Positions 8,600 to 17,252 are shown, numbered from the stretch's first letter. The stretch: DNA of 64,000 bases from Hyphomicrobium sp. D-2 (GCF_029872155.1 NZ_JARXLA010000005.1:62001-126000), one strand, 5' to 3'. Notes: a model not told the origin generated them from the sequence alone. A program made the numbers and translations.

Positions 8600-9585
8600 C
8601 GATTTGCCTCCGGCTGCTGCTGATACTCTGCGGACGAGCTTTCCTGCGATTGCCAGCGATGATCGGCGCCGCTGCCCTGCATGCGCATGATGAGCGACAG
8701 CAACGGTTCGGTGGGCGAACGATCGGTGTGGTGCACCAGGAACGACCAACCCATCCGTTGCGCCAGCTCGCGCACTTCAGCGCGGTGGGCGGCAATGCGC
8801 TCCTGATAGCGCGCGCGCAGCGTCTGCACACGGTCCGCCACCCAGCGTTGACCGCCATCGGGGCTGAGGAATTCTGTGCGCCCGTCATAGGGCAGCGTTT
8901 CTTCCGCCGGATCGACAATCTCGATCAGGTGGCCGACAGCGCCATCGGCGGCCAGCGCCTCAATGTGCGCGCGTGTGCGCTCGATCGGATCGAGAAAATC
9001 GCTGACGATCACCGCGCCGGAAAACCGCGCCAGAGTCACCTTCGGCGGCTGCGTGGCCTGTTGCGCTTCGCTGCCCTCGTGCGCCAGCACCGCTTCGGCC
9101 ATGCGCGTCGTTGCCTTGCGGCTGGCGCTGGGCGGCGTCAGGCCCAGCAGCGAAACCCGCTCGCCGCCGCGCACCAGCAGTTCGGCTGCGGCCAGCGTTA
9201 TCAGCAGTGCACGTTCGCGCTTCGTCACCGGCGCCAGATGACTGCGGAAATCCATCGACGGCGACAGATCGCACCACAGCGACACCGTATGCGCCGCCTC
9301 CCATTCGCGCTCGCGCACGAACAGATGATCGGAGCTTGCCGAACGACGCCAATCGATCTGGCGCAGCGTGTCGCTGGATTGAAATTGCCGGAACTGCCAG
9401 AACGTTTCGCCCGGCCCGGAGCGTCGCCGACCGTGCAGGCCATGCGCAACCGTATGCGCGATGCGTTGCGCGTTGATCAGTATCTCCGGCAGGCGGTCGG
9501 CCAGCGTATGGGCTTCGCGCTCAAGGGTAAGCACCCCAGCACCGGCATTGGCTGCGGCCTGACGGGCTTGCGTGGCATCCGCCAT
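8596..9585 (-). CDS. DUF58 domain-containing protein
   Basis: The protein has 329 residues. The DUF58 signature runs from about residue 53 to 93 (Phe-Arg-Gln-Phe-Gln-Ser-Ser-Asp, Arg-Gln-Ile-Asp-Trp-Arg, then Val-Arg-Glu-Arg-Glu). It leads into a VWA-like segment with Asp-Leu-Ser-Pro-Ser-Met (106-111), a DxSxS-type metal site. It starts three bases after the moxR stop, with the Shine-Dalgarno (GGTGGAG) inside the end of moxR, and overlaps the next gene by four bases. DUF58 proteins are the usual partner of MoxR AAA ATPases. Confidence 0.92.
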   Translation of the reverse strand: MADATQARQAAANAGAGVLTLEREAHTLADRLPEILINAQRIAHTVAHGLHGRRRSGPGETFWQFRQFQSSDTLRQIDWRRSASSDHLFVREREWEAAHTVSLWCDLSPSMDFRSHLAPVTKRERALLITLAAAELLVRGGERVSLLGLTPPSASRKATTRMAEAVLAHEGSEAQQATQPPKVTLARFSGAVIVSDFLDPIERTRAHIEALAADGAVGHLIEIVDPAEETLPYDGRTEFLSPDGGQRWVADRVQTLRARYQERIAAHRAEVRELAQRMGWSFLVHHTDRSPTEPLLSLIMRMQGSGADHRWQSQESSSAEYQQQPEANR

Positions 9586-9588
9586 GCG

Positions 9589-10587
9589 TTACTCCACCGC
9601 CGCCGCGAGCTGCGCAATGATGCTGCCGAGATCCTTGCCTTCCGCGCGCGCCGAGAACGTCAGCGCCATGCGGTGCTTCAGGATCGGATCGGCCAGTGCG
9701 ACAACGTCATCGACCGACGGCGCAAGACGTCCATCAATCAGTGCCTTCGCGCGCACAGCGAGCATGAACGCCTGGCTGGCGCGCGGGCCGGGGCCCCAGG
9801 CCACATAGCGATCGGTTTGTTCGTTGGCGCCAGTACCCGGACGCGCCGAGCGCACCAGCTTCAAGATCGCATCTACGACCTTATCGGGCACCGGGATCTG
9901 CCGCACGAGCCGCTGGATGCTCATCAGCTCCGGCCCGGAAAGCACGGACTCAAGCTGACGGTCGTCAGTGCCGGTGGTGGCGAACAGCATGCGCCGCTCG
10001 GCCAGCAGATCGGGATAGGTCACGTCGATCTGCAGCAGGAAGCGGTCGAGCTGCGCTTCCGGCAGCGGATAGGTGCCTTCGTGCTCCAGCGGGTTTTGCG
10101 TCGCCAGCACATGGAACGGCGAGGGGATGTCATGGCGCACACCGGCGACGGTGACGTGATGCTCCTGCATAGCCTGCAGCAGCGCCGACTGGGTACGTGG
10201 CGAAGCGCGGTTGATTTCGTCTGCCATCAGCAGCTGTGTGAAGATCGGGCCCTTCACCAGCCGGAACGAGCGCGCCTTGCCGGGAATGTCTTCCAGCACT
10301 TCCGAGCCGATGATGTCCGAGGGCATCAGGTCGGGCGTGAACTGCACGCGCTTGGCGTCCAGCCCGAGCACGCGGCCCAGCGTTTCTACCAGCAGCGTCT
10401 TGGCAAGACCGGGGACACCGATCAGCAGGCCATGACCACCGGACAGGATCGTGACCAGCGTCCGTTCAATGACGACATCCTGACCGAAAATCACGGATGC
10501 GGCCGCCTTGTGCGCGCGCTGAACGCGCTCCGAGGCCGCCTCTAGGCGTGGAACGATGTCGGCCTGCGTGTCGGTGACGGTGCTCAT
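9589..10587 (-). CDS. MoxR family AAA ATPase
   Basis: The 332-residue ATPase has Walker A Gly-Val-Pro-Gly-Leu-Ala-Lys-Thr (57-64), Walker B Leu-Leu-Met-Ala-Asp-Glu-Ile-Asn-Arg (about 119-127) and the MoxR-specific [12 protein letters not shown] segment. It is the first gene of the operon moxR-DUF58-BatA/DUF4159-VWA. MoxR ATPases with VWA partners are regarded as chaperones or activators, possibly metal-cofactor insertion machines; no substrate gene is adjacent. Its promoter should lie in 10588-10885, where I see no clear operator. Confidence 0.93.
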   Translation of the reverse strand: MSTVTDTQADIVPRLEAASERVQRAHKAAASVIFGQDVVIERTLVTILSGGHGLLIGVPGLAKTLLVETLGRVLGLDAKRVQFTPDLMPSDIIGSEVLEDIPGKARSFRLVKGPIFTQLLMADEINRASPRTQSALLQAMQEHHVTVAGVRHDIPSPFHVLATQNPLEHEGTYPLPEAQLDRFLLQIDVTYPDLLAERRMLFATTGTDDRQLESVLSGPELMSIQRLVRQIPVPDKVVDAILKLVRSARPGTGANEQTDRYVAWGPGPRASQAFMLAVRAKALIDGRLAPSVDDVVALADPILKHRMALTFSARAEGKDLGSIIAQLAAAVE

Positions 10588-10885
10588 GGCGATTGGCTCG
10601 CTTGTCGGTCTAGAGTTGTGCTGTTCGGCGTATGGCGTTGTTCGTGCCGTATCGCTGCTGACGCTAAGCTTTGGCTTCGGTGGGATCTTAACAGGATTTA
10701 CCAGCTACGACGATTGAGGCGGCCATGCCGTGGGTCAAGTGAATGTTACGTTAGATTGGGGGTAAGTAGAATGGCACAAAGCCCCTCGATCGGGCTGTCA
10801 CAGGCTCCCGAGCGCCATCGCGCGGGCATATATCTATCGGGCCGAGGCATAAGCGGAGCCGGGCATCGAGACAACCGGAAGGCAT
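10588..10885. other. Divergent intergenic region between moxR and the DUF1285 gene
   Basis: These 298 bp must hold the promoters for both operons. No convincing protein gene is visible. A short hairpin (AGCCC ... GGGCT, near 10778-10796) is the only secondary structure noted. The DUF1285 start is marked by GGAAGG just before position 10886. Confidence 0.5.
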
Positions 10886-11482
10886 ATGCACTTGGGTGAT
10901 ATTGGCAAACTTCAAGAAGTTTTGAAGGCACTGCCGCCGGGGCAACGTTGCGCGCCGGTCGAAAACTGGAACCCGCCCTTTTGCGGCGACATCGGCCTCA
11001 AAATCCTCCGCGATGGCACATGGCTCTATCAAGGCAGCCCAATCCGGCGGCCGGAGCTGGTGAACCTGTTCGCCAGCGTGCTGCGCAAGGACAGTGACGG
11101 GCGCACCTATCTCGTCACTCCGGCCGAGAAGATCGCCATTGAGGTTGAGGACGCGCCGTTCCTCGCCGTCGATATGCAAGTCGAGGGCGGGGGCGAAGCT
11201 CAGCGGCTGTCGTTCCGGACCAACCTTGACGATCAGGTCGTGTGCGGCCCGTCACATCCTTTGCGCTTCATTGAGGAAAAAGGCAGCGGTGGTTTAAAAC
11301 CGTATCTGCTGGTGCGCGGCCGTCTGGAGGCGCTGGTGACGCGCTCGCTGGTGCATGATCTGGCCGCCCTTGCCGTTGAGGCGCCAGCGGGTGCCGTAGA
11401 TGCCGGCGAAGCAGACGCTGGCGAGCCAAACTTCGGTGTGTGGAGCGAAGGGGCGTTCTTTCCCTTCACTCCCTTAACTTGA
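10886..11482 (+). CDS. DUF1285 domain-containing protein
   Basis: This 198-residue cytoplasmic protein matches DUF1285, with Cys-Gly-Asp-Ile-Gly near residue 34, Trp-Leu-Tyr-Gln-Gly-Ser-Pro-Ile-Arg-Arg-Pro (about 46-56), Leu-Val-Thr-Pro-Ala-Glu-Lys and a conserved Arg-Gly-Arg-Leu-Glu-Ala-Leu segment near the C-terminus. The ATG follows a clear GGAAGG ribosome-binding site. In many alphaproteobacteria DUF1285 sits next to a NUDIX CoA pyrophosphatase and the CCA-adding enzyme; neither is adjacent here. The biochemical function is unknown. Confidence 0.88.
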   Translation: MHLGDIGKLQEVLKALPPGQRCAPVENWNPPFCGDIGLKILRDGTWLYQGSPIRRPELVNLFASVLRKDSDGRTYLVTPAEKIAIEVEDAPFLAVDMQVEGGGEAQRLSFRTNLDDQVVCGPSHPLRFIEEKGSGGLKPYLLVRGRLEALVTRSLVHDLAALAVEAPAGAVDAGEADAGEPNFGVWSEGAFFPFTPLT

Positions 11483-11551
11483 CGCGTGAGCTCTCCGTTA
11501 TCCTTGACGCAAGGGTCGGCGGCCTTAGCGGAGCACGCTCACTTGCGGCCC

Positions 11552-11821
11552 TCAGTGCACCTTGTATTCGGCATCGACGAGACGCACCTCTGCCGGTGAC
11601 AGCAGCTTGCTGTGCGACACCGTCACCTTGAAAAGCTTGCCTTCCAGCTTCGCGCTCCAGAAGTCCAGAAATCCTTTCAGCTTCGGAAAGCGCGGGTGCA
11701 AATCGTAATCCTGCCAGATGTAGCTTTGCAGCAAAGCCGGATGATCGGGCAGTCGGTAAAGGATTTCGGCAGTGGTCAGGCTATAGCCTTTCAGCAGTCG
11801 GGATATTTCAGGCTCGTACAT
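11552..11821 (-). CDS. usg: Usg family protein
   Basis: The 89-residue protein matches the Usg family, named from a reading frame near trp genes in Caulobacter and of unknown function. Visible hallmarks are Leu-Leu-Lys-Gly-Tyr-Ser-Leu-Thr-Thr-Ala-Glu-Ile-Leu-Tyr-Arg-Leu-Pro-Asp-His, then Leu-Gln-Ser-Tyr-Ile-Trp-Gln-Asp-Tyr-Asp and Pro-Arg-Phe-Pro, with a basic middle. The ATG at 11821 has GGGGGA five bases upstream and is preferred over a TTG at 11833. It is convergent with the DUF1285 gene. No trp genes are next to it. Confidence 0.88.
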   Translation of the reverse strand: MYEPEISRLLKGYSLTTAEILYRLPDHPALLQSYIWQDYDLHPRFPKLKGFLDFWSAKLEGKLFKVTVSHSKLLSPAEVRLVDAEYKVH

Positions 11822-12007
11822 GATGTCCCCCAAAGTTCGCTCAGAGGTTCCTGGACTCAGCCTTCAAAATGATAGTCGTGCAGAATTCGCTGACAACGAA
11901 TTTGTTTCATATTTGGAGCATGTTAGCAGCCTGTGCTGGCGGCTGCTGACAAACGCCGAAAATCCATGCGGCGCGCGCAGGCAGATGCTGTTGCAAGAGG
12001 CAGGGTG

Positions 12008-12646
12008 ATGTTCGAATTTCTGCTGACCAGTTTCACGACCTTCTTCGCAACCGTCGGCCCGGTTGAAACCGCTGTGCTGTTCGCCACGCTAACGCCCAAG
12101 ATGGCGCGCGAGGAACGCGCGGCGATTGCGTTGCGCGCAACTGCTATCGCAAGCGTGCTGCTGCTGGTGTTCACGCTGCTTGGCCGCACGTTGCTGGATG
12201 AGCTGGGTGTCAGCATTGCAGCCTTGCAGACTGCGGGCGGTGTGATCCTGCTCATCATTGCGCTCGACATGATTTTCGCCAAGCCGACAAGCGCATTCAA
12301 GCTTAGTCAGCCTGAAGATGAAGAGGCGCACACCAAGGATGACATCGCAGTTTTTCCGCTGGCGATGCCGTTGCTAGCGGGGCCGGGCGCGATGAGTGCC
12401 GGCATTCTGCTTGCTGCAAATACCGAGAATGATCCGCTGGCGCTCGCCGCAACAGTTGGTGGTCTTGCATTGGTGATGGCCATCACGCTGGTGCTGCTGC
12501 TCGCATCGCATCAGGTCAATCACATGATCGGCATCACGGCGCAGCGTGTGCTGATGCGTGTGTTCGGAATTCTGCTCGCCGCCATTGCGGTGCAGGCGGT
12601 GTTCAATGGGTTGGCCGCCAGCAATGTGCTGCGCGTTCCAGCTTGA
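12008..12646 (+). CDS. MarC family integral membrane protein
   Basis: The 212-residue protein has about six hydrophobic segments and the MarC family pattern Phe-Phe-Ala-Thr-Val-Gly-Pro-Val-Glu-Thr (about 11-20) and Pro-Leu-Ala-Met-Pro-Leu-Leu-Ala-Gly-Pro-Gly-Ala-Met (about 117-129). These repeated Pro/Gly motifs are typical of the family. MarC proteins are inner membrane proteins once linked to multiple antibiotic resistance; the transported substrate is not established. The ATG at 12008 follows AGAGGCAGG and is chosen over a 25-codon upstream extension. Confidence 0.88.
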   Translation: MFEFLLTSFTTFFATVGPVETAVLFATLTPKMAREERAAIALRATAIASVLLLVFTLLGRTLLDELGVSIAALQTAGGVILLIIALDMIFAKPTSAFKLSQPEDEEAHTKDDIAVFPLAMPLLAGPGAMSAGILLAANTENDPLALAATVGGLALVMAITLVLLLASHQVNHMIGITAQRVLMRVFGILLAAIAVQAVFNGLAASNVLRVPA

Positions 12647-12782
12647 AGGCGCGCGTTGGAGGCCCGAAGCGTTAAAATCCGTTTACGTCATAAAAGTTCA
12701 AAAATGGCACGCCGGTTAGGTCGCCATTAACTATGCCAGCCCATACTCAGGGACAGTCGCGTTCGTTGAAAGGCGTGTCCCC

Positions 12783-13178
12783 ATGTGGCGTAACCAGTCA
12801 GTATGGCGTTCTGTATCCGTATTCATGCGTACTGGTCGGAGTAAGGCCAAATCAGGAGCGTCGTGCGCCCGCGTGGCGCTCCTGCTTTCCTGCTCCGCAT
12901 TGGTGCTCGGTGGATGCAGCAGCGCGCCTGCACCGCAGGCAAACAGCGGTCTCGTCAGCGCCTTTGTTGCGCAGCCGCCCCCGCGCCCACTGTGGCCGTC
13001 GGTCGAGCTTGAGGACGATGGGCTGGAAGCGCAGCGCCCGCCGCGTCAGCGCATGTTCACCCGCGAGGATGACCCCACCCAGCCGTTCAGCCCAAACTAT
13101 GGCGAAGTGCCGTTGCAGCCCGCCGCTGAGGATTACGGCGACATCCATGACGACTACGGCGCCAGCGGACCGGCCTAA
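12783..13178 (+). CDS. Small hypothetical lipoprotein
   Basis: The 131-residue protein has a long basic n-region, a hydrophobic core (about 30-40) and a lipobox Leu-Gly-Gly-Cys, with the lipidated Cys near residue 45. The mature part is short, Pro-rich and acidic, and ends Tyr-Gly-Asp-Ile-His-Asp-Asp-Tyr-Gly-Ala, so it is probably disordered. A shorter start at the ATG 12825 gives a more usual signal peptide length. It sits upstream of two other small exported proteins. I recognise no family. Confidence 0.6.
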   Translation: MWRNQSVWRSVSVFMRTGRSKAKSGASCARVALLLSCSALVLGGCSSAPAPQANSGLVSAFVAQPPPRPLWPSVELEDDGLEAQRPPRQRMFTREDDPTQPFSPNYGEVPLQPAAEDYGDIHDDYGASGPA

Positions 13179-13315
13179 TTTCCGGCATTACTTTGCATTT
13201 CGACCGCGCACGTTTACATCCCATATGACTGTTGGATCATAGGCTCGTAAGGGCGACGGGCGATCCCTGTGGTGGATCCGATGTCGGTGATCGTGCAACT
13301 GTCAGGAGAGATGCG

Positions 13316-13666
13316 GTGCATGTATCTGGAGGCCTTGCCGTCGCGTTGCTGACCGCAGCTGTGGTGCTGCATGGCGGCGCCGTTCTGGCGGCTCCCAAGC
13401 AGCCCTATGCCAGCGATGCCCATCGGCCGGGGGCAGGCGGCTATGGCGTTATGAAATCGCGCACGCCGACGATACGCAGCCCCGGCATCCAAACACCCGG
13501 CATCAAACGGCCCGATACCTCCGGCGGCGCGCGACGCGAACCTTACGACTACCGCTATTATAGCGATCGGGATCGCTCGCCATCGTCATGTCGGCGTTAT
13601 GCTCAGCGCGCCATCGCAACCAAGAACAGCAACTGGTGGACGCGCTATCGCGCCTGTCTGCAGTAG
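13316..13666 (+). CDS. Small exported protein with C-terminal Cys-X21-Cys / Trp-Trp motif (copy 1)
   Basis: The start is a GTG with AGGAG (13304-13308) seven bases upstream. This gives 116 residues with a signal peptide cleaved near Ala-Val-Leu-Ala-Ala. The mature protein has a low-complexity Pro/Thr/Ile repeat region (Pro-Gly-Ile-x-x-Pro) and then a compact C-terminus. There Cys-Arg is followed by Gln-Arg-Ala-Ile-x-Thr-Lys-Asn, Trp-Trp-x-Arg-Tyr and a final Ala-Cys, the two cysteines being 22 positions apart. The next gene ends in the same motif, so the two share a C-terminal module. A disulfide in the periplasm is likely. The function is unknown. Confidence 0.65.
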   Translation: MHVSGGLAVALLTAAVVLHGGAVLAAPKQPYASDAHRPGAGGYGVMKSRTPTIRSPGIQTPGIKRPDTSGGARREPYDYRYYSDRDRSPSSCRRYAQRAIATKNSNWWTRYRACLQ

Positions 13667-13858
13667 GGCCGCCGCAAAAGCGCGCGACATGGGCGCCAGT
13701 ATGCGCGCCGATCGTGGTGGTCGAGCCGCGCGCTTTTGCGGTCACACATCCCGGCACCATCTCGCGCGCGGCCTTGCAACCCGATGACGCGTCGCCACCT
13801 ATAGTAAATCCATTATGAATTGAAGCGGGCCCGAGGTGTGGCCTGCGGGAGGCGTATG

Positions 13859-14398
13859 ATGAAGCGTGCGATGTATGCAGGCGGGGCGATAGCCGGTTTG
13901 TGCGGGACGATATTCATGCTCACGCCCGCGCTCGCATTGCCGGTCTCGGCGCTGCAGCAACCCGCAGTCAGCGATAATATTTTGCCGGTGCAGGCCGGGC
14001 CGGGCGGTCCGCGTGGTGGCGGTGGCGCCATGGGGCGCGGGCCTGGCGGCGGAGGGCGCGGCATGGCCGGTCCTCGCGGCGGCGGCCGTGGTTTTGCCGG
14101 TCCACGACCCGGTGGTGGTGGTCCTCGCTTTTCCGGTCCCCGTGGTCCGCGCCACGGTGGCGGTCCGGGCGTCCGGCCCGGCAGACCCGGACATGCTGGC
14201 CCCGGTCGCCCCGGCAGGCCTCCCCATTTCCGGCCGCGCCCGCCCTATGGCGGCGGCTTCTACGCGCCCTATGGCTATTATTCCTACTACGGGGGCGGGT
14301 TCGGATTTGATGAGTGCCGCTGGTTCCGTCAGCGGGCCCTGACGACGCGCAGCGCCTACTGGTGGGATCGCTATTACGCCTGCGTTGAAGATTATTAA
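13859..14398 (+). CDS. Gly/Pro/Arg-rich exported protein with C-terminal Cys-X21-Cys / Trp-Trp motif (copy 2)
   Basis: This 179-residue protein has a signal peptide ending near Ala-Leu-Ala-Leu-Pro. A very Gly/Pro/Arg-rich region follows (about residues 45-130, repeats of Gly-Pro-Arg-Gly-Gly-Gly type), then a Tyr/Gly stretch and a C-terminal motif. In it Cys-Arg is followed by Gln-Arg-Ala-Leu-x-Thr-Arg-Ser, Trp-Trp-x-Arg-Tyr and Ala-Cys, aligning without gaps with the preceding gene's C-terminus. Two adjacent ATGs (13856, 13859) follow GGGAGG; the second has the better spacing. It may be a surface or periplasmic structural protein. I do not recognise a named family. Confidence 0.7.
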   Translation: MKRAMYAGGAIAGLCGTIFMLTPALALPVSALQQPAVSDNILPVQAGPGGPRGGGGAMGRGPGGGGRGMAGPRGGGRGFAGPRPGGGGPRFSGPRGPRHGGGPGVRPGRPGHAGPGRPGRPPHFRPRPPYGGGFYAPYGYYSYYGGGFGFDECRWFRQRALTTRSAYWWDRYYACVEDY

Positions 14399-14490
14399 GC
14401 CCAGCTCCGCGACAATGGCAGTGCCGGTCGTTCCGCCGGCTCTTCCAATCTGTCCGCTGGCGGGTGCCGGCACAGCACCGCGAGAGTGAC

Positions 14491-15015
14491 GTGGGCGACA
14501 AGAACGCGACAACGCGTATCGTGCGCTGGGGTGAGATCCCCCACCGCGAGCAACTACACGAAGAATTGGATGCCATCTTTTTCGAGGCGAGCGGCACCAA
14601 GTCATTCGCCGATGACGAGGCGCGCGTCCAGTTCCGCGACCGCTGGTTCGGGCGCTATCTGCGCGAATATCCGCAGTGGGCCTATCTGGCCATCACCGGC
14701 GACGGTGAAATCGCTGGCTATCTTGTCGGCGCGATAGATGAGCCGACATCGTTTGACGATTTCCGCGCGGCGGCCGAGCGCTTTCCCGCCCATCTGCATG
14801 TCAATTTGGCGCCGCAGTTTCGCAGCCGTGGTGTCGGCGCGCTGCTGATTGAAGCGTTTGCGGCGGCTGCCGCGCAGGCCGGTGCGCCCGGCATGCATGT
14901 CGTGACATCATCCGATGCCCGCAATGTACGCTTTTATCGGCGTACCGGCTTCAGCCCGCAGGCAACGACGCTTCGAAACGGCCATGAACTGGTGTTTCTC
15001 GGCCGACCGCTGTAG
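14491..15015 (+). CDS. GNAT family N-acetyltransferase
   Basis: The protein has 174 residues from a GTG start. The acetyl-CoA binding loop Phe-Arg-Ser-Arg-Gly-Val-Gly-Ala-Leu-Leu (about 110-119) follows the GNAT pattern Arg/Gln-x-x-Gly-x-Gly/Ala. The Asn-Val-Arg-Phe-Tyr-Arg-Arg-Thr-Gly-Phe segment near the end is the usual motif B. The start is uncertain, since a GTG at 14464 is also in frame. The acyl acceptor cannot be told from sequence. It is convergent with the DUF2147 gene across a strong hairpin. Confidence 0.82.
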   Translation: MGDKNATTRIVRWGEIPHREQLHEELDAIFFEASGTKSFADDEARVQFRDRWFGRYLREYPQWAYLAITGDGEIAGYLVGAIDEPTSFDDFRAAAERFPAHLHVNLAPQFRSRGVGALLIEAFAAAAAQAGAPGMHVVTSSDARNVRFYRRTGFSPQATTLRNGHELVFLGRPL

Positions 15016-15056
15016 CGGCCGCCCGCACCGCGCACCTGCTCCGTTATAAAGAAAAA

Positions 15057-15080
15057 AGCCCGCAGTTTGCTCCGCGGGCT
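15057..15080 (-). terminator. Rho-independent terminator for the long DUF2147 gene
   Basis: AGCCCGC (15057-15063) pairs perfectly with GCGGGCT (15074-15080) around a 10-base loop. On the minus strand the stem is followed by a run of six Ts, so it terminates the minus-strand gene. The plus-strand side (TTCGCTTT) is weaker but may also stop the GNAT transcript. Confidence 0.8.
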
Positions 15081-15126
15081 TCGCTTTGATCGGTGCAAGT
15101 TTTGCCGTGTGTATCTGTCGACCGCG

Positions 15127-16221
15127 TTACTGACGTTCGCACGGAAACGAGATCACACCCGCATACGGAACCTCGACGCTGCAGTTGCGGCCCGAGCGGC
15201 GCAGCTTCACCGGACCGTCACCGCTTTCCAGCTGCTCCATCAAACGCGCCAGCACACGGCCACGACGCGGCGGCTCATCGGCCTCATCATCGTATTCGTC
15301 GATCTCATCTGAACGCGCCATGCGGTCCTGATCGCGCTCACGGTCACGCTTCGCTGATTTGGTGTTGTCGCGCTGATCGTCGCCGGGGCGCGCGTCATCT
15401 GCACGGCTTGCGGTGCGCGGGGCATCGCCGTCTTGCGATCCGCCAGCCTGATCGCGCTGGGTGCCAGCTTGCTTTGAAGCGCGATCCGGCTGCTTTGCTG
15501 CTGTTGCGCCCGGAGCATTCAATATCGTAACCCCGTCCTTGCCGCTGTTGTGCTGACCGACATTCGGCGGCGACAGGTTGGCTGACTTTGCGTCGGCGGA
15601 CTTGCCTGCCTTAGCGCCAGCGGCCGCACGCTGCTGCTTGCCCGCAACATCGGGTTTTGAACCGTCCGCCTGATCGATTGCGCGATCGCTAGCGCCGTTC
15701 GTCGGAGCGCCAACAGGAGCCGCCGCCGCTTTCGTCTCAACGCCGGGCGATGCCGCTGCAGGCGCAGCCGCCGTCGTCTCGCCGTTGTCCACCGTGCCGC
15801 ACTTCTGCATGTCTGCCGGCGCACGCTTCCAGGTGTGGCTTTCGCTCAGCCATTTGAGGCCCGCATAGCCCTTCACCCGCATGCGATCTTCACGCAGCAG
15901 GGTCAGCTCGACATCGAACTTCTTGCCGCGCTCCGGATCAAAGATCCAGCCGCGATCCCACTTGTTCTTGCCCACCGGCTGCACGTTGCCGATGATCTGC
16001 TTGCCGCACTGATCGGAGAATTGCGGGTCCTTCAGCCATGCGACATGACCGCAAAGCTTGCCGCCGCACTCCGTTATTTCGATAGCGCCTCGGCCGGTGT
16101 GATCGACCCACAGGCCGAGCGCCGGATTGGTATCGGCACGCGCCGGTGCCGACATGGCCGTCGCGGCAACCAAAGCCGCGCCAACCCATGCAACCGAAGC
16201 TGCCATTGAATGCTTGCGCAT
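15127..16221 (-). CDS. DUF2147 domain protein with long charged C-terminal extension
   Basis: The protein has 364 residues. It has a signal peptide (about 1-29, ending Ala-Arg-Ala) and a DUF2147 domain (about 31-145) with Gly-Leu-Trp-Val-Asp-His, Cys-Gly-Gly-Lys-Leu-Cys-Gly-His-Val-Ala-Trp-Leu, a Phe-Asp-Val-Glu-Leu segment and Trp-Lys-Arg. About 170 residues of Ala/Lys/Asp/Arg-rich low complexity and a short basic/Cys-containing tail follow. The extension is unusual for DUF2147 proteins, which normally end soon after the domain. The ATG at 16221 has AGGAG six bases upstream. A shorter paralogue follows at 16563-17093. These are periplasmic proteins of unknown role. Confidence 0.85.
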   Translation of the reverse strand: MRKHSMAASVAWVGAALVAATAMSAPARADTNPALGLWVDHTGRGAIEITECGGKLCGHVAWLKDPQFSDQCGKQIIGNVQPVGKNKWDRGWIFDPERGKKFDVELTLLREDRMRVKGYAGLKWLSESHTWKRAPADMQKCGTVDNGETTAAAPAAASPGVETKAAAAPVGAPTNGASDRAIDQADGSKPDVAGKQQRAAAGAKAGKSADAKSANLSPPNVGQHNSGKDGVTILNAPGATAAKQPDRASKQAGTQRDQAGGSQDGDAPRTASRADDARPGDDQRDNTKSAKRDRERDQDRMARSDEIDEYDDEADEPPRRGRVLARLMEQLESGDGPVKLRRSGRNCSVEVPYAGVISFPCERQ

Positions 16222-16562
16222 AGTAATCTCCTGAAGCCTTCCTGCGTTTGCAGCGGGCAGAACGCCTCTATCCCTTATTGGTCCCAAGTATGGGAACTAA
16301 AAGGCGTATGCAAGTCGACGCACCAGCATGCATTGCGTCGCTCGTTATAACCATTGCGTGCATAGCGCTGTGCCGGATGGAACGGCGCGTCGCCAAATTG
16401 CGCGTGGAATCAGGGCTCGCGCGTTTTTGAACGCGACGAAAGGCAGCGCAGCGCGCCGTGCGTGCACCGCTGCTGTCTTACGAAGATGTAATCAGATCGT
16501 AGCGATCACATTCCGTTGCAATTGATCTGCCCACGGCGCGGTTGCGCCGTGCCAAACGATCA
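16222..16562. other. Intergenic region between the two DUF2147 genes
   Basis: These 341 bp contain no convincing gene. They hold the promoter of the long DUF2147 gene and a perfect 8-bp hairpin (CACGGCGC at 16532-16539 pairing with GCGCCGTG at 16544-16551) just past the stop of the short paralogue. That hairpin may stabilise or end its transcript. A smaller hairpin (CGCGTT/AACGCG) lies at 16420-16435. Confidence 0.5.
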
Positions 16563-17093
16563 TCAGCGGCTGGATGGCCATGCGGATGTGTCAGTCGACC
16601 ACGTGCCATCCGCAATCATCTTCGCCTGTTCTTCGCATGATGGCGGCGTGCGCGGCATGCGCGTCCACACCTCGGAGGTGCCGAACATCGGCAGCAGCAC
16701 ATAGCCCGTCACCTTCACCTTGGTGGGGCCCAGCACTTCCGCATAGCCGGAAAAGTTCATGCCGTGATCCGGCACATAGACATTGCCATCCGCCCACGTG
16801 CCATCGGGCTGCCGCTTGAAGCCGGTGACGACGGTCAGACCGCACACAAAGCGATTGCGCAGTTTCTCATTCGGGTTGCGAAAGTCACGCAGGGGCCCGA
16901 GATCCGGCCCGCGCGGTTTCTGCAGCCACGCCACGCGCCCGCACAGCTCGCGTCCGCAGGCGCCGAATTGCAGGATGACTTCACCGTGCGAGTCGATCCA
17001 GTACCCCTTCAGGCGTTCCGCCCCCTGGGACCACGCCGGAGCGGCGGCAAATACAGTGGCGAGAACCGAAACCAAAAGTGCAATTGCCCGCAT
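16563..17093 (-). CDS. DUF2147 domain-containing protein
   Basis: The 176-residue exported protein has a signal peptide (about 1-22, ending Pro-Ala-Trp-Ser) and a single DUF2147 domain: Leu-Lys-Gly-Tyr-Trp-Ile-Asp-Ser-His-Gly, Phe-Gly-Ala-Cys-Gly-Arg-Glu-Leu-Cys-Gly-Arg-Val-Ala-Trp-Leu, and Val-Trp-Thr-Arg-Met-Pro at the end. Its domain aligns with that of the upstream gene, so the pair are tandem paralogues. The function is unknown. Confidence 0.87.
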   Translation of the reverse strand: MRAIALLVSVLATVFAAAPAWSQGAERLKGYWIDSHGEVILQFGACGRELCGRVAWLQKPRGPDLGPLRDFRNPNEKLRNRFVCGLTVVTGFKRQPDGTWADGNVYVPDHGMNFSGYAEVLGPTKVKVTGYVLLPMFGTSEVWTRMPRTPPSCEEQAKMIADGTWSTDTSAWPSSR

Positions 17094-17252
17094 GGGCCGA
17101 TTTCCCTTCGCAAATCAATCCGCGACCTTGCCACCTTTATGCATGATCCGCGCATAGGGACAATCTATCCGGGCGCTGGGGCTGCAATGCGGCCAGCGGC
17201 TGTGGCCGATTGAGCGCCCGCAACCGCCAGACCCGCATAGCCGCGACATAAA

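Noticed and set aside
8600-8749. Fifty-codon upstream extension of the BatA/DUF4159 gene
   Set aside because: The ATG at 8599 forms an ATGA overlap with the DUF58 stop and gives the canonical BatA N-terminus; the extension reads out of frame through DUF58.
8650-10545. Plus-strand open frame of 631 codons
   Set aside because: It is fully antisense to the moxR and DUF58 genes, which have clear motifs. Its translation is His/Arg/Gln-rich without recognisable domains, as expected of a shadow frame.
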